Origin: Oceanobacillus sp. J11TS1
GTDB taxonomy: Bacteria; Bacillota; Bacilli; Bacillales; Amphibacillaceae
DNA: 64,000 nt
Direction of reading: 5' to 3'
NCBI RefSeq assembly: GCF_018333215.1
Contig: NZ_BORO01000001.1
Span: 310,001-374,000 of the forward strand
The notes under the pieces were generated by a model. It searched no databases. It was given only the letters and a program-made list of their open reading frames with translations, and was not told the DNA's origin. This document shows, one piece after another, positions 44,997 to 54,093 of the stretch. The position numbers and the translations under genes are program-made. Position 1 is the first letter of the stretch; every line of letters begins with the position of its first letter.

Positions 44997-46805
44997 ATGA
45001 GTAAAGAGGCAATTGAGAAAAAGCTATCTATCCTTCCAATGCAGCCAGGCTGTTACTTAATGAAGGATAAGAATGGAACAATTATTTATGTAGGCAAATC
45101 CAAAAAGCTCAGAAATCGTGTTCGTTCCTATTTTCGTGGGGCGAATGATCGGAAGACACAACGTTTAGTGCAAGAGATTGCAGATTTTGAATATATGGTT
45201 ACATCTTCAGAGATAGAAGCTCTTATTTTAGAAATGAATTTAATAAAAAAGTACGACCCTAAATATAACGTGATGCTAAAGGATGATAAATCCTATCCTT
45301 ATTTAAAAATCACGTCAGAGCGACATCCGCGATTAATTGTCACGAGACATTTGAAAAAAGATAAAGGGAAATACTTCGGCCCTTATCCGAATGTTATTGC
45401 AGCTAGAGAAACCAAAAAGCTTCTCGACCGGATTTATCCCTTAAGGAAATGTAAAAACCCGCCTGGAAGGCCTTGCCTTTATTATCATATGGGACAATGC
45501 CTTGCTTGTAGCAAAAATCCACCTTCTAAAGAAACGTATCAAAAAATTGTTCAAGAGATTACTTCTTTTTTACATGGCGGCTTCAAAGATATTCGTAATC
45601 GTTTAACAAAAGAAATGATGGAAGCAAGTGAAGAACTAAATTTTGAAAGAGCAAAAGAACTCAGAGATACAATTCAATATATAGATGCGACGATGGAGCA
45701 GCAGAAAATGACAGCGAATGATTTAGTGAATCGGGATGTTTTTGGTTACAGCTATGATAAGGGTTGGATGTGTGTACAGGTCTTTTTTATTCGTCAAGGA
45801 AAACTGATCGAACGTGATGTCAGCATATTCCCGTTTTACGATGAGCCGGAGGAAACGATAATTAGCTTTATTGCTCGTTTTTATTTGCAAGAAAATCATT
45901 TGAAGCCGAAACAAGTACTTATTCCAATAGGTATTGATGATGATATTTTAGAAAAATTACTTGAAGTTAATGTCCATACACCGCTGCGTGGCCGTAAAAA
46001 GGAAATGGTAGAATTAGCGGGTGAAAATGCTAAAATAGCTTTGAATGAAAAATTTCAATTAATTGAGCGTGATGAAGAAAGAACGTTTCAAGCAGTTGAG
46101 GACTTAGGAAATCACCTGAATATAGAACTGCCCCATCGAATTGAAGCGTTTGATAACTCTAATATACAAGGAACAGATCCTGTTTCAGCAATGATTGTTT
46201 TTGAGGATGGAAAGCCCAATAAAAAGGAATATCGGAAATATAAAATCAGGGATGTTAAAGGTCCCGATGACTATGATACGATGCGGGAAGTAATTCGTCG
46301 TCGTTATACGAGAGTCCTTCGTGAAGAACTGCCTTTACCTGATTTAATTATCGTGGACGGAGGGAAAGGACAGATGTCAGCAGCGACAGATGTTTTAGAG
46401 AACGAGCTTGGTCTAAGTATTCCGCTTGCTGGTCTAGCCAAGGACGATCGACATAAAACAAGTGAACTATTGTACGGTGATCCTCCTGAAGTTATTCCTC
46501 TACAACGGCAGTCACAGGCTTTTTATCTCGTCCAGCGGATTCAAGATGAGGTGCATCGTTTTGCAATCACTTTCCATAGACAATTAAGAGGAAAAGGATT
46601 GTTTCAGTCAGAGCTTGACCGTATACCGGGAGTTGGTGAAAAGCGGCGGAAGCTTTTGCTGACACATTTCAAATCGATAGAAGAAATAAAAAATGCTTCA
46701 TTGGAGGAAATGCGTAAAATCGGTATACCGAAAAATATTGCCGAAGAAATTATCGGGCATTTAAAAGAACAGGAAAAAGAAAAAAACGATCGTGAAATGG
46801 AATAA
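44997..46805 (+). CDS. uvrC: Excinuclease ABC subunit C
   Basis: 602 residues. The N-terminal GIY-YIG nuclease ([25 protein letters not shown], about 18-42) makes the 3' incision. The Cys-cluster region [20 protein letters not shown] follows, then a UVR helix pair for UvrB contact, and the RNase H-like 5' incision domain with [10 protein letters not shown] and [11 protein letters not shown]-terminal helix-hairpin-helix pair ([13 protein letters not shown]) binds DNA. The last codons form the left arm of its terminator. Confidence 0.96.
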   Translation: MSKEAIEKKLSILPMQPGCYLMKDKNGTIIYVGKSKKLRNRVRSYFRGANDRKTQRLVQEIADFEYMVTSSEIEALILEMNLIKKYDPKYNVMLKDDKSYPYLKITSERHPRLIVTRHLKKDKGKYFGPYPNVIAARETKKLLDRIYPLRKCKNPPGRPCLYYHMGQCLACSKNPPSKETYQKIVQEITSFLHGGFKDIRNRLTKEMMEASEELNFERAKELRDTIQYIDATMEQQKMTANDLVNRDVFGYSYDKGWMCVQVFFIRQGKLIERDVSIFPFYDEPEETIISFIARFYLQENHLKPKQVLIPIGIDDDILEKLLEVNVHTPLRGRKKEMVELAGENAKIALNEKFQLIERDEERTFQAVEDLGNHLNIELPHRIEAFDNSNIQGTDPVSAMIVFEDGKPNKKEYRKYKIRDVKGPDDYDTMREVIRRRYTRVLREELPLPDLIIVDGGKGQMSAATDVLENELGLSIPLAGLAKDDRHKTSELLYGDPPEVIPLQRQSQAFYLVQRIQDEVHRFAITFHRQLRGKGLFQSELDRIPGVGEKRRKLLLTHFKSIEEIKNASLEEMRKIGIPKNIAEEIIGHLKEQEKEKNDREME

Positions 46806-46825
46806 GTTCGCGATCGTTTTTTCTT
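46780..46825 (+). terminator. Terminator overlapping the end of uvrC
   Basis: AAAAAACGATCG-TGAA (46781-46796, inside the coding sequence) pairs with TTCG-CGATCGTTTTTT (46806-46821). It also faces the end of the minus-strand yslB gene. Confidence 0.88.
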
Positions 46826-46832
46826 TTTATAA

Positions 46833-47294
46833 TTAGTCCTGCATGTAAACAGTAAATTCAACTTGTTTCACGCGACGGTGTATAGATTCGATACACTCGC
46901 AATCCACACCTTCTAATTGTTGCATTACTTCTGCTATTATTCCTGCTTCTAGCCGGAAGTCCGTTTCGATATTTGATTGCAGTTTAGCTACAACAGCGTC
47001 GGATAAAAGATAAAATGTTTTTAAATTCTTTTTTTCTTTTACCAAGTCCAGTACTCCTAAACCCATTTTTTCAAAGAACAAACGTAAGTCTTCAAGGCTA
47101 TTAAATTCAAATCTGCGTGCTAGATTTCTGCCTAAAAAATAAAGTAACGTTTCTTTCTCTTCTCCAAATAATTCTGGTAGTCCAATATAGCGTAGAATGT
47201 CATATCCTGCACCGCTGCTATTTAATTGCTCCAGTTCTTTTATTTCTAATTTTTGATTACCGTCAATCTTTAACACTGTTTCCATCCTTTCCAT
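46833..47294 (-). CDS. yslB: DUF2507 protein YslB
   Basis: 153 residues, cytosolic. It matches the YslB layout as I recall it: GYDILRYIGLPELFGEEKETLLYFLGRNLARRF, then FFEKMGLGVLDLV and FRLEAGIIAEVMQQLEG. These are V4R/DUF2507-like small-molecule or redox domains of unknown function. The start is ATG 47294, or ATG 47285. It lies between uvrC and sdhC as in B. subtilis, but here it faces the opposite way to both. Confidence 0.83.
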   Translation of the reverse strand: MERMETVLKIDGNQKLEIKELEQLNSSGAGYDILRYIGLPELFGEEKETLLYFLGRNLARRFEFNSLEDLRLFFEKMGLGVLDLVKEKKNLKTFYLLSDAVVAKLQSNIETDFRLEAGIIAEVMQQLEGVDCECIESIHRRVKQVEFTVYMQD

Positions 47295-47570
47295 CCTGCC
47301 TCGTCCATGATGAATATATTTAAGTTTATTATCTATTTTCGTCTATTAATAAGCAAGTATAGGAACTAATTTATTTTACATTTCACAGGACGAATGCCGT
47401 CTGTGTTCATAAATGAAGTTAAATACCTCTATTATCATAACATTACCTGCACTTTTTCTAAATCTTTTTCTGAGAATCTAGTACGTCAACTTATCTCTAT
47501 GTAAAAGCAAGGCGGAGGTTATTTTTATTGGACTATTTGAAACACTCTTTAAGAAGGTGATTGGGAATTC

Positions 47571-47599
47571 TTGACGCTTTACACTGTAAGAAGTACAAT
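47571..47599 (+). promoter_or_regulatory. Sigma-A promoter of sdhCAB
   Basis: TTGACG (47571-47576), exactly 17 bases, TACAAT (47594-47599), giving a leader of about 105 bases before sdhC. Confidence 0.75.
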
Positions 47600-47646
47600 A
47601 AATATGTTGTTGTCAGTACTATAAAAAATATATTTTTACATGATTG

Positions 47647-47660
47647 TAAAAGCGCTTTAT
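47647..47660 (+). promoter_or_regulatory. Possible catabolite-responsive element before sdhC
   Basis: TAAAAGCGCTTTAT matches 12 of 14 positions of the cre consensus TGWAARCGYTWNCW and lies about 40 bases downstream of the predicted start, where CcpA could block elongation. The rest of the gap 47295-47570 shows no gene. Confidence 0.45.
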
Positions 47661-47711
47661 TTTTTATAGGCTACATATATTTAGGGATAATGTTTTAAAG
47701 GGGGGGTAAAC

Positions 47712-48332
47712 ATGGCAGAGCAACGTGAGTTCTTCTTTAGAAGACTACATTCACTACTAGGAGTTGTGCCAATTGGTATTTTCTTGGTGCAACATCTATT
47801 TATCAATCATCTTGCTGTGTATGGAGAAGAAAAGTTTAATGCTGCAGCTAATTTCATGCATGAATTACCATTTGTATTGGTGCTGGAAACATTAGTAATC
47901 TATCTACCAATTTTATTTCATGCGATTCTAGGGGTTTACATTGTATTTACATCTAGATATAGCACACGCCGTTATGGTTTTTTCCGTAACTGGATGTTCG
48001 CAATACAGCGTTTTACTGGTATTGTTCTTGTTATCTTCATTGCATGGCATGTCTTTGAAACGCGGGTGCAAGTTGGTCTAGGGAATGTAGATGTAAACTA
48101 CAGCCTGATGGAAGGCATTCTGTCCAGTACACCAATGTTTTGGTTCTATGTGGTCGGAGTACTTTCGGCTGTATTCCATTTTGCTAATGGATTATGGAGT
48201 TTCCTAGTAACATGGGGAATTACACAAACACCAAAATCGCAACGGGTTTCTACGTATGTATGTCTAGTTATTTTCCTAGCAGTAGGCTATTTAGGGGTAA
48301 GATCATTAATCGCATTTGCGTACGGCGTTTAA
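47712..48332 (+). CDS. sdhC: Succinate dehydrogenase cytochrome b558 subunit
   Basis: 206 residues, five membrane helices, one-subunit type B anchor binding two hemes through conserved His residues (LHSLLGVVPIGIFLVQHLFINH; FHAILGVYIVF; WHVFETRVQ; FHFANGLW). It anchors SdhAB and passes electrons to menaquinone. ATG 47712 follows AAAGGGGGGGTAAAC. Confidence 0.95.
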   Translation: MAEQREFFFRRLHSLLGVVPIGIFLVQHLFINHLAVYGEEKFNAAANFMHELPFVLVLETLVIYLPILFHAILGVYIVFTSRYSTRRYGFFRNWMFAIQRFTGIVLVIFIAWHVFETRVQVGLGNVDVNYSLMEGILSSTPMFWFYVVGVLSAVFHFANGLWSFLVTWGITQTPKSQRVSTYVCLVIFLAVGYLGVRSLIAFAYGV

Positions 48333-48366
48333 TGGTAATGGAATGAAAGAAGGAGTGAGCTAACGG

Positions 48367-50118
48367 ATGAGTAATCGAAAAGTTGCTGTTGTCGGCGGTG
48401 GTTTAGCTGGATTAATGGCTACAATCAAAGCTGCTGAAGCTGGTGTGAAAGTAGATCTATTTTCAATCGTACCTGTAAAGCGTTCTCACTCTGTGTGTGC
48501 ACAAGGTGGCATTAACGGAGCGGTAAATACAAAAGGAGAAGGAGACTCTCCTTGGCTTCATTTTGATGATACGGTTTATGGTGGAGATTTCCTTGCAAAT
48601 CAACCGCAAGTAAAAGCAATGTGTGATGCTGCGCCAGGTATTATACATATGTTTGATCGTATGGGGGTTATGTTCAACCGTACGCCGGAAGGATTACTAG
48701 ATTTCCGTCGTTTCGGTGGTACTCAAATGCACCGCACTGCATATGCAGGAGCAACGACAGGTCAACAATTATTATACGCATTAGATGAGCAAGTTCGCCG
48801 TTATGAGGTGGAAGGATTAGTTACTAAATTTGAAGGTTGGGAATTCCTTGAAGCGGTTATTGATGAACAAGGCGTCGGTAAAGGAATTGTGGCTCAAAAT
48901 ATTAAAACACATGAAATTAAAGCGTTTCGCTCCGATGCAACGATTTTTGCGACGGGAGGACCGGGAATTATTTTTGGTAAATCTACCAACTCAATGATTA
49001 ATACAGGTTCTGCTGCAAGTAAGCTATATTTACAAGGTGCAAAATATGCAAACGGGGAATTTATACAGATTCATCCAACAGCTATACCAGGCGACGATAA
49101 ACTTCGACTAATGAGTGAATCTGCTCGTGGGGAAGGTGGCCGTATTTGGACTTATAAAGATGGAGAACCTTGGTACTTCCTTGAGGAAAAATATCCGGCA
49201 TATGGTAACCTTGTCCCTCGTGATATCGCCACACGTGAAATCTTTGATGTGTGTGTGAATCAAAAACTTGGTATTAATGGAGAAAACATGGTTTATCTGG
49301 ATTTATCTCATAAAGATCCGAAAGAGCTTGATATTAAGCTTGGGGGCATTATTGAGATTTATGAGAAATTTGTCGGCGAAGATCCTCGTAAGGTGCCGAT
49401 GAAAATCTTCCCTGCAGTACACTATTCTATGGGTGGATTATGGGTTGATGAAAAACAAATGACAAGCATTCCAGGGATATTCGCTGCTGGAGAATGTGAC
49501 TACTCGCAGCACGGTGGAAATCGCCTGGGCGCAAATTCCTTGTTATCTGCAATTTACGGAGGTATGGTTGCTGGACCTAGTGCCATCGAATATATTGATA
49601 GTTTGTCAGAGCATGTAGAGGATTTACCAGATGACCTCTATGAATCTCGTGAAGAAGCAGAACGTAAAGATTTTGACGCATTAATGAATATGCAGGGGAC
49701 AGAAAATGCATATCAAATTCATCGCGAACTGGGTGAATGGATGACAGATAATGTAACCGTTGTTCGTGAAAATGAAAAACTATTAAAAACAGACAAAAAA
49801 ATTGTCGAATTAATGGAGCGCTGGAAAAATATTAATATTAATGATACATCTCGCTGGAGCAACCAGGGTGTTATGTTCACACGGCAATTAAAACATATGC
49901 TTCAATTGGCGCGTGTCATTACGATTGGTGCATACAATCGGAATGAAAGCCGTGGGGCGCATTATAAACCAGAATTCCCAGAGCGTAATGATGAAGAATG
50001 GTTAAAAACAACGATTGCTGAATATGACGCAGAAAAAAATGAGCCTGTATTCAGCTATGAAGATGTAGATGTTTCCTTAATTCCGCCTCGAAAACGTGAT
50101 TATACAACGAAACACTAG
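48367..50118 (+). CDS. sdhA: Succinate dehydrogenase flavoprotein subunit
   Basis: 583 residues. The FAD-binding GGGLAGLMATIKAAEAG (about 10-26) and the flavin-linking His region RSHSVCAQGGINGAVN lie at the N-terminus. The active-site segment ESARGEGGRIW, the capping domain HYSMGGLWVDEKQMTS, and GECDYSQHGGNRLGANSLL follow. It oxidises succinate to fumarate. It starts 34 bases after sdhC behind AAGGAGTGAG. The length and the form of the sequence match Bacillus rather than proteobacterial SdhA. Confidence 0.96.
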   Translation: MSNRKVAVVGGGLAGLMATIKAAEAGVKVDLFSIVPVKRSHSVCAQGGINGAVNTKGEGDSPWLHFDDTVYGGDFLANQPQVKAMCDAAPGIIHMFDRMGVMFNRTPEGLLDFRRFGGTQMHRTAYAGATTGQQLLYALDEQVRRYEVEGLVTKFEGWEFLEAVIDEQGVGKGIVAQNIKTHEIKAFRSDATIFATGGPGIIFGKSTNSMINTGSAASKLYLQGAKYANGEFIQIHPTAIPGDDKLRLMSESARGEGGRIWTYKDGEPWYFLEEKYPAYGNLVPRDIATREIFDVCVNQKLGINGENMVYLDLSHKDPKELDIKLGGIIEIYEKFVGEDPRKVPMKIFPAVHYSMGGLWVDEKQMTSIPGIFAAGECDYSQHGGNRLGANSLLSAIYGGMVAGPSAIEYIDSLSEHVEDLPDDLYESREEAERKDFDALMNMQGTENAYQIHRELGEWMTDNVTVVRENEKLLKTDKKIVELMERWKNININDTSRWSNQGVMFTRQLKHMLQLARVITIGAYNRNESRGAHYKPEFPERNDEEWLKTTIAEYDAEKNEPVFSYEDVDVSLIPPRKRDYTTKH

Positions 50119-50133
50119 AAAGGAGTAAATGAA

Positions 50134-50898
50134 ATGGCTGAACAAAGTAAAGTTACTTTTATTATAACTAGACAAGATGGCCCAGACGCTGCTCCTTATG
50201 AGGAAACGTTTGAGGTGCCTTATAGACAGAATATGAACGTTATTTCTGCTTTAATGGAAATCAGACAGAATCCTGTGAATAGCAAAGGAGAGCGAACAAC
50301 CCCTGTTATGTGGGATATGAACTGTTTGGAGGAGGTTTGTGGTGCTTGTTCTATGGTTATCAATGGAACAGCGAGACAATCCTGCGCCGCATTGGTTGAT
50401 CAGCTGGAGCAGCCGATCCGCTTGGAGCCAATGTCTACATTCCCGGTTGTTCGTGATCTTATTGTCGATCGTGAGCGTATGTTTGATGCGTTGAAACAGG
50501 TAAAAGCCTGGATTCCAATTGATGGAACACATGATTTAGGACCTGGGCCGCGTATGCCGGAGAAAAAACGGCAATGGGCGTATGAATTATCTAAATGTAT
50601 GACATGTGGCGTGTGTCTGGAAGCATGTCCTAATGTAAATGACAGTTCCAATTTTATCGGTCCTGCGGCTATCTCTCAAGCGCGTTTATTTAACGCACAT
50701 CCAACTGGAGAGATGAATGCCAGCGATCGCTTGAACGGTTTAATGGAAGCTGGAGGGATTGATGGCTGTGGAAATTCACAAAACTGTGTGCAGGTTTGTC
50801 CGAAAGGCATTCCATTAACAACATCTATCGCAGCAATGAACCGTGCAACCAACATCCAAGCGTTCAAAAACTTCTTTGGAAGTGACACTGCGCTTTAA
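50134..50898 (+). CDS. sdhB: Succinate dehydrogenase iron-sulfur subunit
   Basis: 254 residues. The 2Fe-2S domain uses C64, C69, C72 and C84; the C-terminal domain carries CMTCGVCLEACPNV and CGNSQNCVQVCPKGIP for the 4Fe-4S and 3Fe-4S clusters. It links the flavin in SdhA to the hemes of SdhC. The start follows AGAAAGGAGTAAATGAA, 15 bases past sdhA. Confidence 0.96.
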   Translation: MAEQSKVTFIITRQDGPDAAPYEETFEVPYRQNMNVISALMEIRQNPVNSKGERTTPVMWDMNCLEEVCGACSMVINGTARQSCAALVDQLEQPIRLEPMSTFPVVRDLIVDRERMFDALKQVKAWIPIDGTHDLGPGPRMPEKKRQWAYELSKCMTCGVCLEACPNVNDSSNFIGPAAISQARLFNAHPTGEMNASDRLNGLMEAGGIDGCGNSQNCVQVCPKGIPLTTSIAAMNRATNIQAFKNFFGSDTAL

Positions 50899-50910
50899 TA
50901 GACATAATTG

Positions 50911-50946
50911 AAAAACCCTGCCAATTAGATTGGAAAGGGTTTTTCT
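50911..50946 (+). terminator. Terminator of the sdhCAB operon
   Basis: AAAAACCCT pairs with AGGGTTTTT around a loop of about 17 bases, followed by T residues. Confidence 0.82.
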
Positions 50947-51023
50947 TAGATAACTATTGAAAACGCTTTATATAAAGGGAATATAATATACTTAAAAAAA
51001 CGTACAAGAGAGGTAATTGTTTT

Positions 51024-51497
51024 ATGAGCCGTATTTCTTATATTGAAGATTTTTCAGCATGGGAGAAAGAGTTCTCGTTTTATGTCCCGATATCGGTTCG
51101 TTTTTCGGAGACAGATATGTATGGTCATGTGAATAATGTTTCTCCATTTATTTATTTTGAGGAGGCGCGTATCGCTTATTTAAATAGTTTAGGTGTTATA
51201 TCAAAGGATATGCGGCAGACAGAAGGAGTTATCGTCTCCGATTTGCAATGTAATTATCTGAAGGAAATTTATTTTGGAGACGATATTCGGGTTTATGTTA
51301 AAACAGCTTCTGTTGGCACTACTTCCTTTGATATCCATTATAAGGTTGTGAGGGAAGAAGAAGTCGTTCTAACAGCAAGAGGCAGATTGGTTTACATTGA
51401 TACAGAGAAAAAAGTGCCGAGGAAATTGTCGGATGAGATGAAGCAGAAATTACTTTCGGACATTTTGCATTTTGATAATGTGGCTGCCAACCTGTGA
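51024..51497 (+). CDS. ysmA: Acyl-CoA thioesterase, hot-dog fold (YsmA)
   Basis: 157 residues. The 4-hydroxybenzoyl-CoA-thioesterase-like motif VRFSETDMYGHVNNVSPFIYFEEARIAYL carries the catalytic Asp region, followed by the beta strands of a hot-dog fold. The substrate acyl group is unknown. The start follows AGAGAGGTAATTGTTTT. It sits after sdhB, in the place of ysmA in B. subtilis. Confidence 0.87.
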   Translation: MSRISYIEDFSAWEKEFSFYVPISVRFSETDMYGHVNNVSPFIYFEEARIAYLNSLGVISKDMRQTEGVIVSDLQCNYLKEIYFGDDIRVYVKTASVGTTSFDIHYKVVREEEVVLTARGRLVYIDTEKKVPRKLSDEMKQKLLSDILHFDNVAANL

Positions 51498-51506
51498 AAA
51501 TAAAAA

Positions 51507-51545
51507 AAGTCTGAGCTTATTTATTTCCTAAAAGCTCAGACTTAC
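51507..51545. terminator. Terminator after ysmA
   Basis: AAGTCTGAGCTT pairs perfectly with AAGCTCAGACTT around a 13-base loop. The A run is on the 5' side, so it is stronger for the minus strand. Confidence 0.75.
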
Positions 51546-51751
51546 ATAATACCTCCATATAGCCTGAGATTTTATCTGTAAGGAATGATAATAAAGAATA
51601 CATGAAAAGGAAAGAAAAGCGCCAGAAAATCTTACCCGAAAACGCATATATTGTTCAAAGCTCAAAATGAAAGAAAGTTTTAAAAATAAAAGTAAATGTA
51701 TTTTTGATTTTGAACAATGTTTCGCTTATCTGTATTCGTCTTTTCACACTC

Positions 51752-51976
51752 TTACAGTTTTAACTCACCCATACGAAGTAATTCGACAACAGCCTGTGAT
51801 CGGCCCTTTACCCCTAATTTTTGCATCGCGTTTGAAATATGATTTCTCACAGTTTTTTCTGAGATGAAAAGTTCTTGGGCAATCTCTTTTGTTGTTTTGT
51901 CTTGTACCAGTAGTTCAAACACTTCTTTCTCGCGTTTGGTTAATAGCTGCTTCGGTTTGTACCCATTATCCTTCAA
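51752..51976 (-). CDS. gerE: Spore coat gene regulator GerE
   Basis: 74-residue LuxR/FixJ-type DNA-binding protein that is little more than the helix-turn-helix: LLTKREKEVFELLVQDKTTKEIAQELFISEKTVRNHISNAMQKLGVKGRSQAVVELLRMGELKL, nearly identical to B. subtilis GerE. It activates and represses late coat genes in the mother cell with sigma-K. The start is TTG 51974-51976 after AAGGAGGGGGTAACAT. A sigma-K-type promoter lies upstream. It is on the strand opposite to ysmA and ysmB. Confidence 0.95.
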   Translation of the reverse strand: MKDNGYKPKQLLTKREKEVFELLVQDKTTKEIAQELFISEKTVRNHISNAMQKLGVKGRSQAVVELLRMGELKL

Positions 51977-52035
51977 ATGTTACCCCCTCCTTGCTTTATA
52001 GAACTGCGTCATGAAGGGAAATTATTTAGTCGATA

Positions 52036-52063
52036 TAGCTTATGAAGGCTGAAACAAAAGAGT
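52036..52063 (-). promoter_or_regulatory. Sigma-K-type promoter of gerE
   Basis: On the minus strand, AC (52063-52062), exactly 17 bases, then CATAAGCTA (52044-52036), matching the -10 CATAnnnTA and the AC -35 of sigma-K promoters. It lies about 60 bases before the gerE start. Confidence 0.7.
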
Positions 52064-52080
52064 GCGTACATTTTAAGAGG

Positions 52081-52354
52081 ATGTTTAAAAAACCCAATAA
52101 ATTTGACCCAACCGAAAAAGAAACTTCAACTTAGAATGTCAAAACCGTGTGGATAACGCAGCTAACACCTCGGCCTACGAGGAGCTAGTTAGCTTTCTTT
52201 TCCAAAGAGACTTACGAGGTTTGTCCCGCCAAAACTGCCGCTAGCTCTCCATTTATTTTAATTTACTACGTAATCAGTTTTATTACCTCGACAATATTGA
52301 TGACCGCAGTCTCAGGACGCCGCACTAGGTTCTTTTTATCAGCTTTTTGAACAT
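52081..52354. repeat. 274-bp MITE-like element with TTCAAAAAGC-type ends
   Basis: Left end ATGTTTAAAAAAC (52081-52093) and right end GCTTTTTGAACAT (52342-52354) are inverted copies matching 11 of 13. Inside, AGCTAAC-A-CCTCG-GCCTA-CGAGG-AGCTA-GTTAGCT (about 52159-52194) forms a two-tier hairpin. No open frame is credible. It fills most of the 593-bp gap between gerE and ysmB. The same end sequence recurs at 56716-56791. Confidence 0.6.
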
Positions 52355-52569
52355 AATTTAAAGAGGTTTACAGGTTTTCCTTTAAAAAAGTTTTCAAGAA
52401 TCGATTTTTAGTTTACTATGTATTACAATATGTTCAGTGACTTAATAAATGCTATAAAATGAGGTTTTATTGTGGGATACGATGAACTTACCTGCGGCGA
52501 AAAATACTTGGGTTGCGGTAAATCATATGTAAATACATGGAGTGGACTGTAGATTTAGGAGGTACCAGT

Positions 52570-53022
52570 TTGGAAAAGAAGCAAGAAATAGAAGCAGTGA
52601 ATAAAATGGAGAAAAAGTTAAGATATATTTCTGGAATGATTAAACAAAACGGTAGAAAAATATTGCATCATTATCCGATTACTTTACCTCAGTTTATCGC
52701 TCTACAATGGCTGTTGGAAGAAGGGGATTTGACAGTTGGAGAACTGTCTAATCGTATTAGTCATGCATTTAGCACCACCACAGATTTAGTCGATCGATTG
52801 GAGAAAAATGAATTGGTTGAACGGATTCGTGGTACGAAAGATCGGCGTGTCGTACAAATTCATCTGTTAGAAAAAGGTAAGCATATCATTGAAGAAGTCA
52901 TTCAAAAACGGCAAGAATACCTGCAAGATGTAATGTCTGGATTCTCGGATGAACAAAAAGAAACATTAAATGAATTGTTGAGCCTTCTTCATGACGAAAT
53001 GAAGAAAGTAAATGAAAAGTAG
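52570..53022 (+). CDS. ysmB: MarR-family transcriptional regulator YsmB
   Basis: 150 residues with a winged helix (LPQFIALQWLLEEGDLTVGELSNRISHAFSTTTDLVDRLEKNELVERIRGTKDRRVVQIHLLEKG) between N- and C-terminal dimerisation helices. The ligand and targets are unknown. TTG 52570 is 7 bases after TTAGGAGGT; the open frame upstream (52537) precedes that site. It is followed by racE at 25 bases, as in B. subtilis. Confidence 0.87.
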   Translation: MEKKQEIEAVNKMEKKLRYISGMIKQNGRKILHHYPITLPQFIALQWLLEEGDLTVGELSNRISHAFSTTTDLVDRLEKNELVERIRGTKDRRVVQIHLLEKGKHIIEEVIQKRQEYLQDVMSGFSDEQKETLNELLSLLHDEMKKVNEK

Positions 53023-53046
53023 AGTAGAAAAAAGGGAGAGAGTATT

Positions 53047-53856
53047 TTGGAACAAGCAATTGGTGTAATTGATTCAGGTGTGGGCGGGTTAACGGTGGTT
53101 CATGAATTAATGAGACAGCTTCCTAAAGAACCGCTTATTTACGTAGGTGACACAGCAAGATGTCCTTATGGTCCCAGAACGGAAGAAGAGGTAAAACAAT
53201 ATACATGGGAAATGGTGCGTTTTTTACTTAAAAAGAATATAAAAATGCTTGTTATTGCTTGTAATACGGCAACTGCATTCACAATAAAAGATTTAAAAGA
53301 AAAATTGGATATTCCTGTAATAGGTGTCATTAAGCCTGGTGCGAGGGCTGCGATTAAATCAACAGAAAATAACCATGTGGGCATTATTGGAACAGAGGGT
53401 ACGATTCGCAGTGGAGCATATAGACATGCACTTCGGAAAATTAAACCTGATATTGAGGTCATTTCCTTAGCTTGTCCATCGCTTGCTCCCATGGTGGAAA
53501 AAGGTATACTGGATGGGCCAGAAGCGAGGCAGGTAGTGGAAACTGCGTTAACACCGCTACTAGAACATGATGCAATGGATACGTTGATTCTAGGTTGTAC
53601 GCATTACCCATTATTGAAAAAAACGATTCAAGAAGTAATGGGTGAAAAAATTACTGTTATATCTTCGAGTGAAGAGACAGCTAGAGAAACGAGCACAACA
53701 TTAGATATTCATCAAAATTTTAATTATAATGACTCTATTCCTCCTCATCAATTTTATACTACAGGAGATCTAGAAAAATTTATTGAAATCACGCAGAAAA
53801 TATTTAGGGATAGTAATTTTGAAATGCTTACGATTAAGCATGCTGATCTTACATAA
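53047..53856 (+). CDS. racE: Glutamate racemase
   Basis: 269 residues. The two catalytic cysteines lie in IACNTATAF (C72) and LGCTHYPLL (C184); GVIDSGVGGLTVVHEL and YVGDTARCPYG are the substrate loops. It makes D-glutamate for peptidoglycan and, in salt-tolerant Bacillaceae that form it, poly-glutamate. The start is TTG 53047 after AAAAGGGAGAG. Also called murI. Confidence 0.95.
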   Translation: MEQAIGVIDSGVGGLTVVHELMRQLPKEPLIYVGDTARCPYGPRTEEEVKQYTWEMVRFLLKKNIKMLVIACNTATAFTIKDLKEKLDIPVIGVIKPGARAAIKSTENNHVGIIGTEGTIRSGAYRHALRKIKPDIEVISLACPSLAPMVEKGILDGPEARQVVETALTPLLEHDAMDTLILGCTHYPLLKKTIQEVMGEKITVISSSEETARETSTTLDIHQNFNYNDSIPPHQFYTTGDLEKFIEITQKIFRDSNFEMLTIKHADLT

Positions 53857-53865
53857 TCATTGCGG

Positions 53866-53921
53866 ATAAAACTCTTATTTTACAAATGAGAACTGATTTT
53901 GTGAAATAGGAGTTTTTATTA
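53866..53921 (+). terminator. Terminator after racE
   Basis: AAACTCTTATTTTACAAA pairs with TTTGTGAAATAGGAGTTT (one G-T and one A-C position) around an 11-base loop, followed by TT. Confidence 0.75.
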
Positions 53922-54093
53922 TATAAAAAACGTTCTGAGCAATGGAGGAAGCAATGGTGGCCGCAAAATTTTACATATTGTTCGTTCTATTCTTATTGTA
54001 TAAATTTTTGTTTGTAAACAATGGAATTCATGGTCTATTTCAAAAGGTGAGCTCGTATGATTAATAGTACAAACCATCTTGGGAGGTAGTTGC

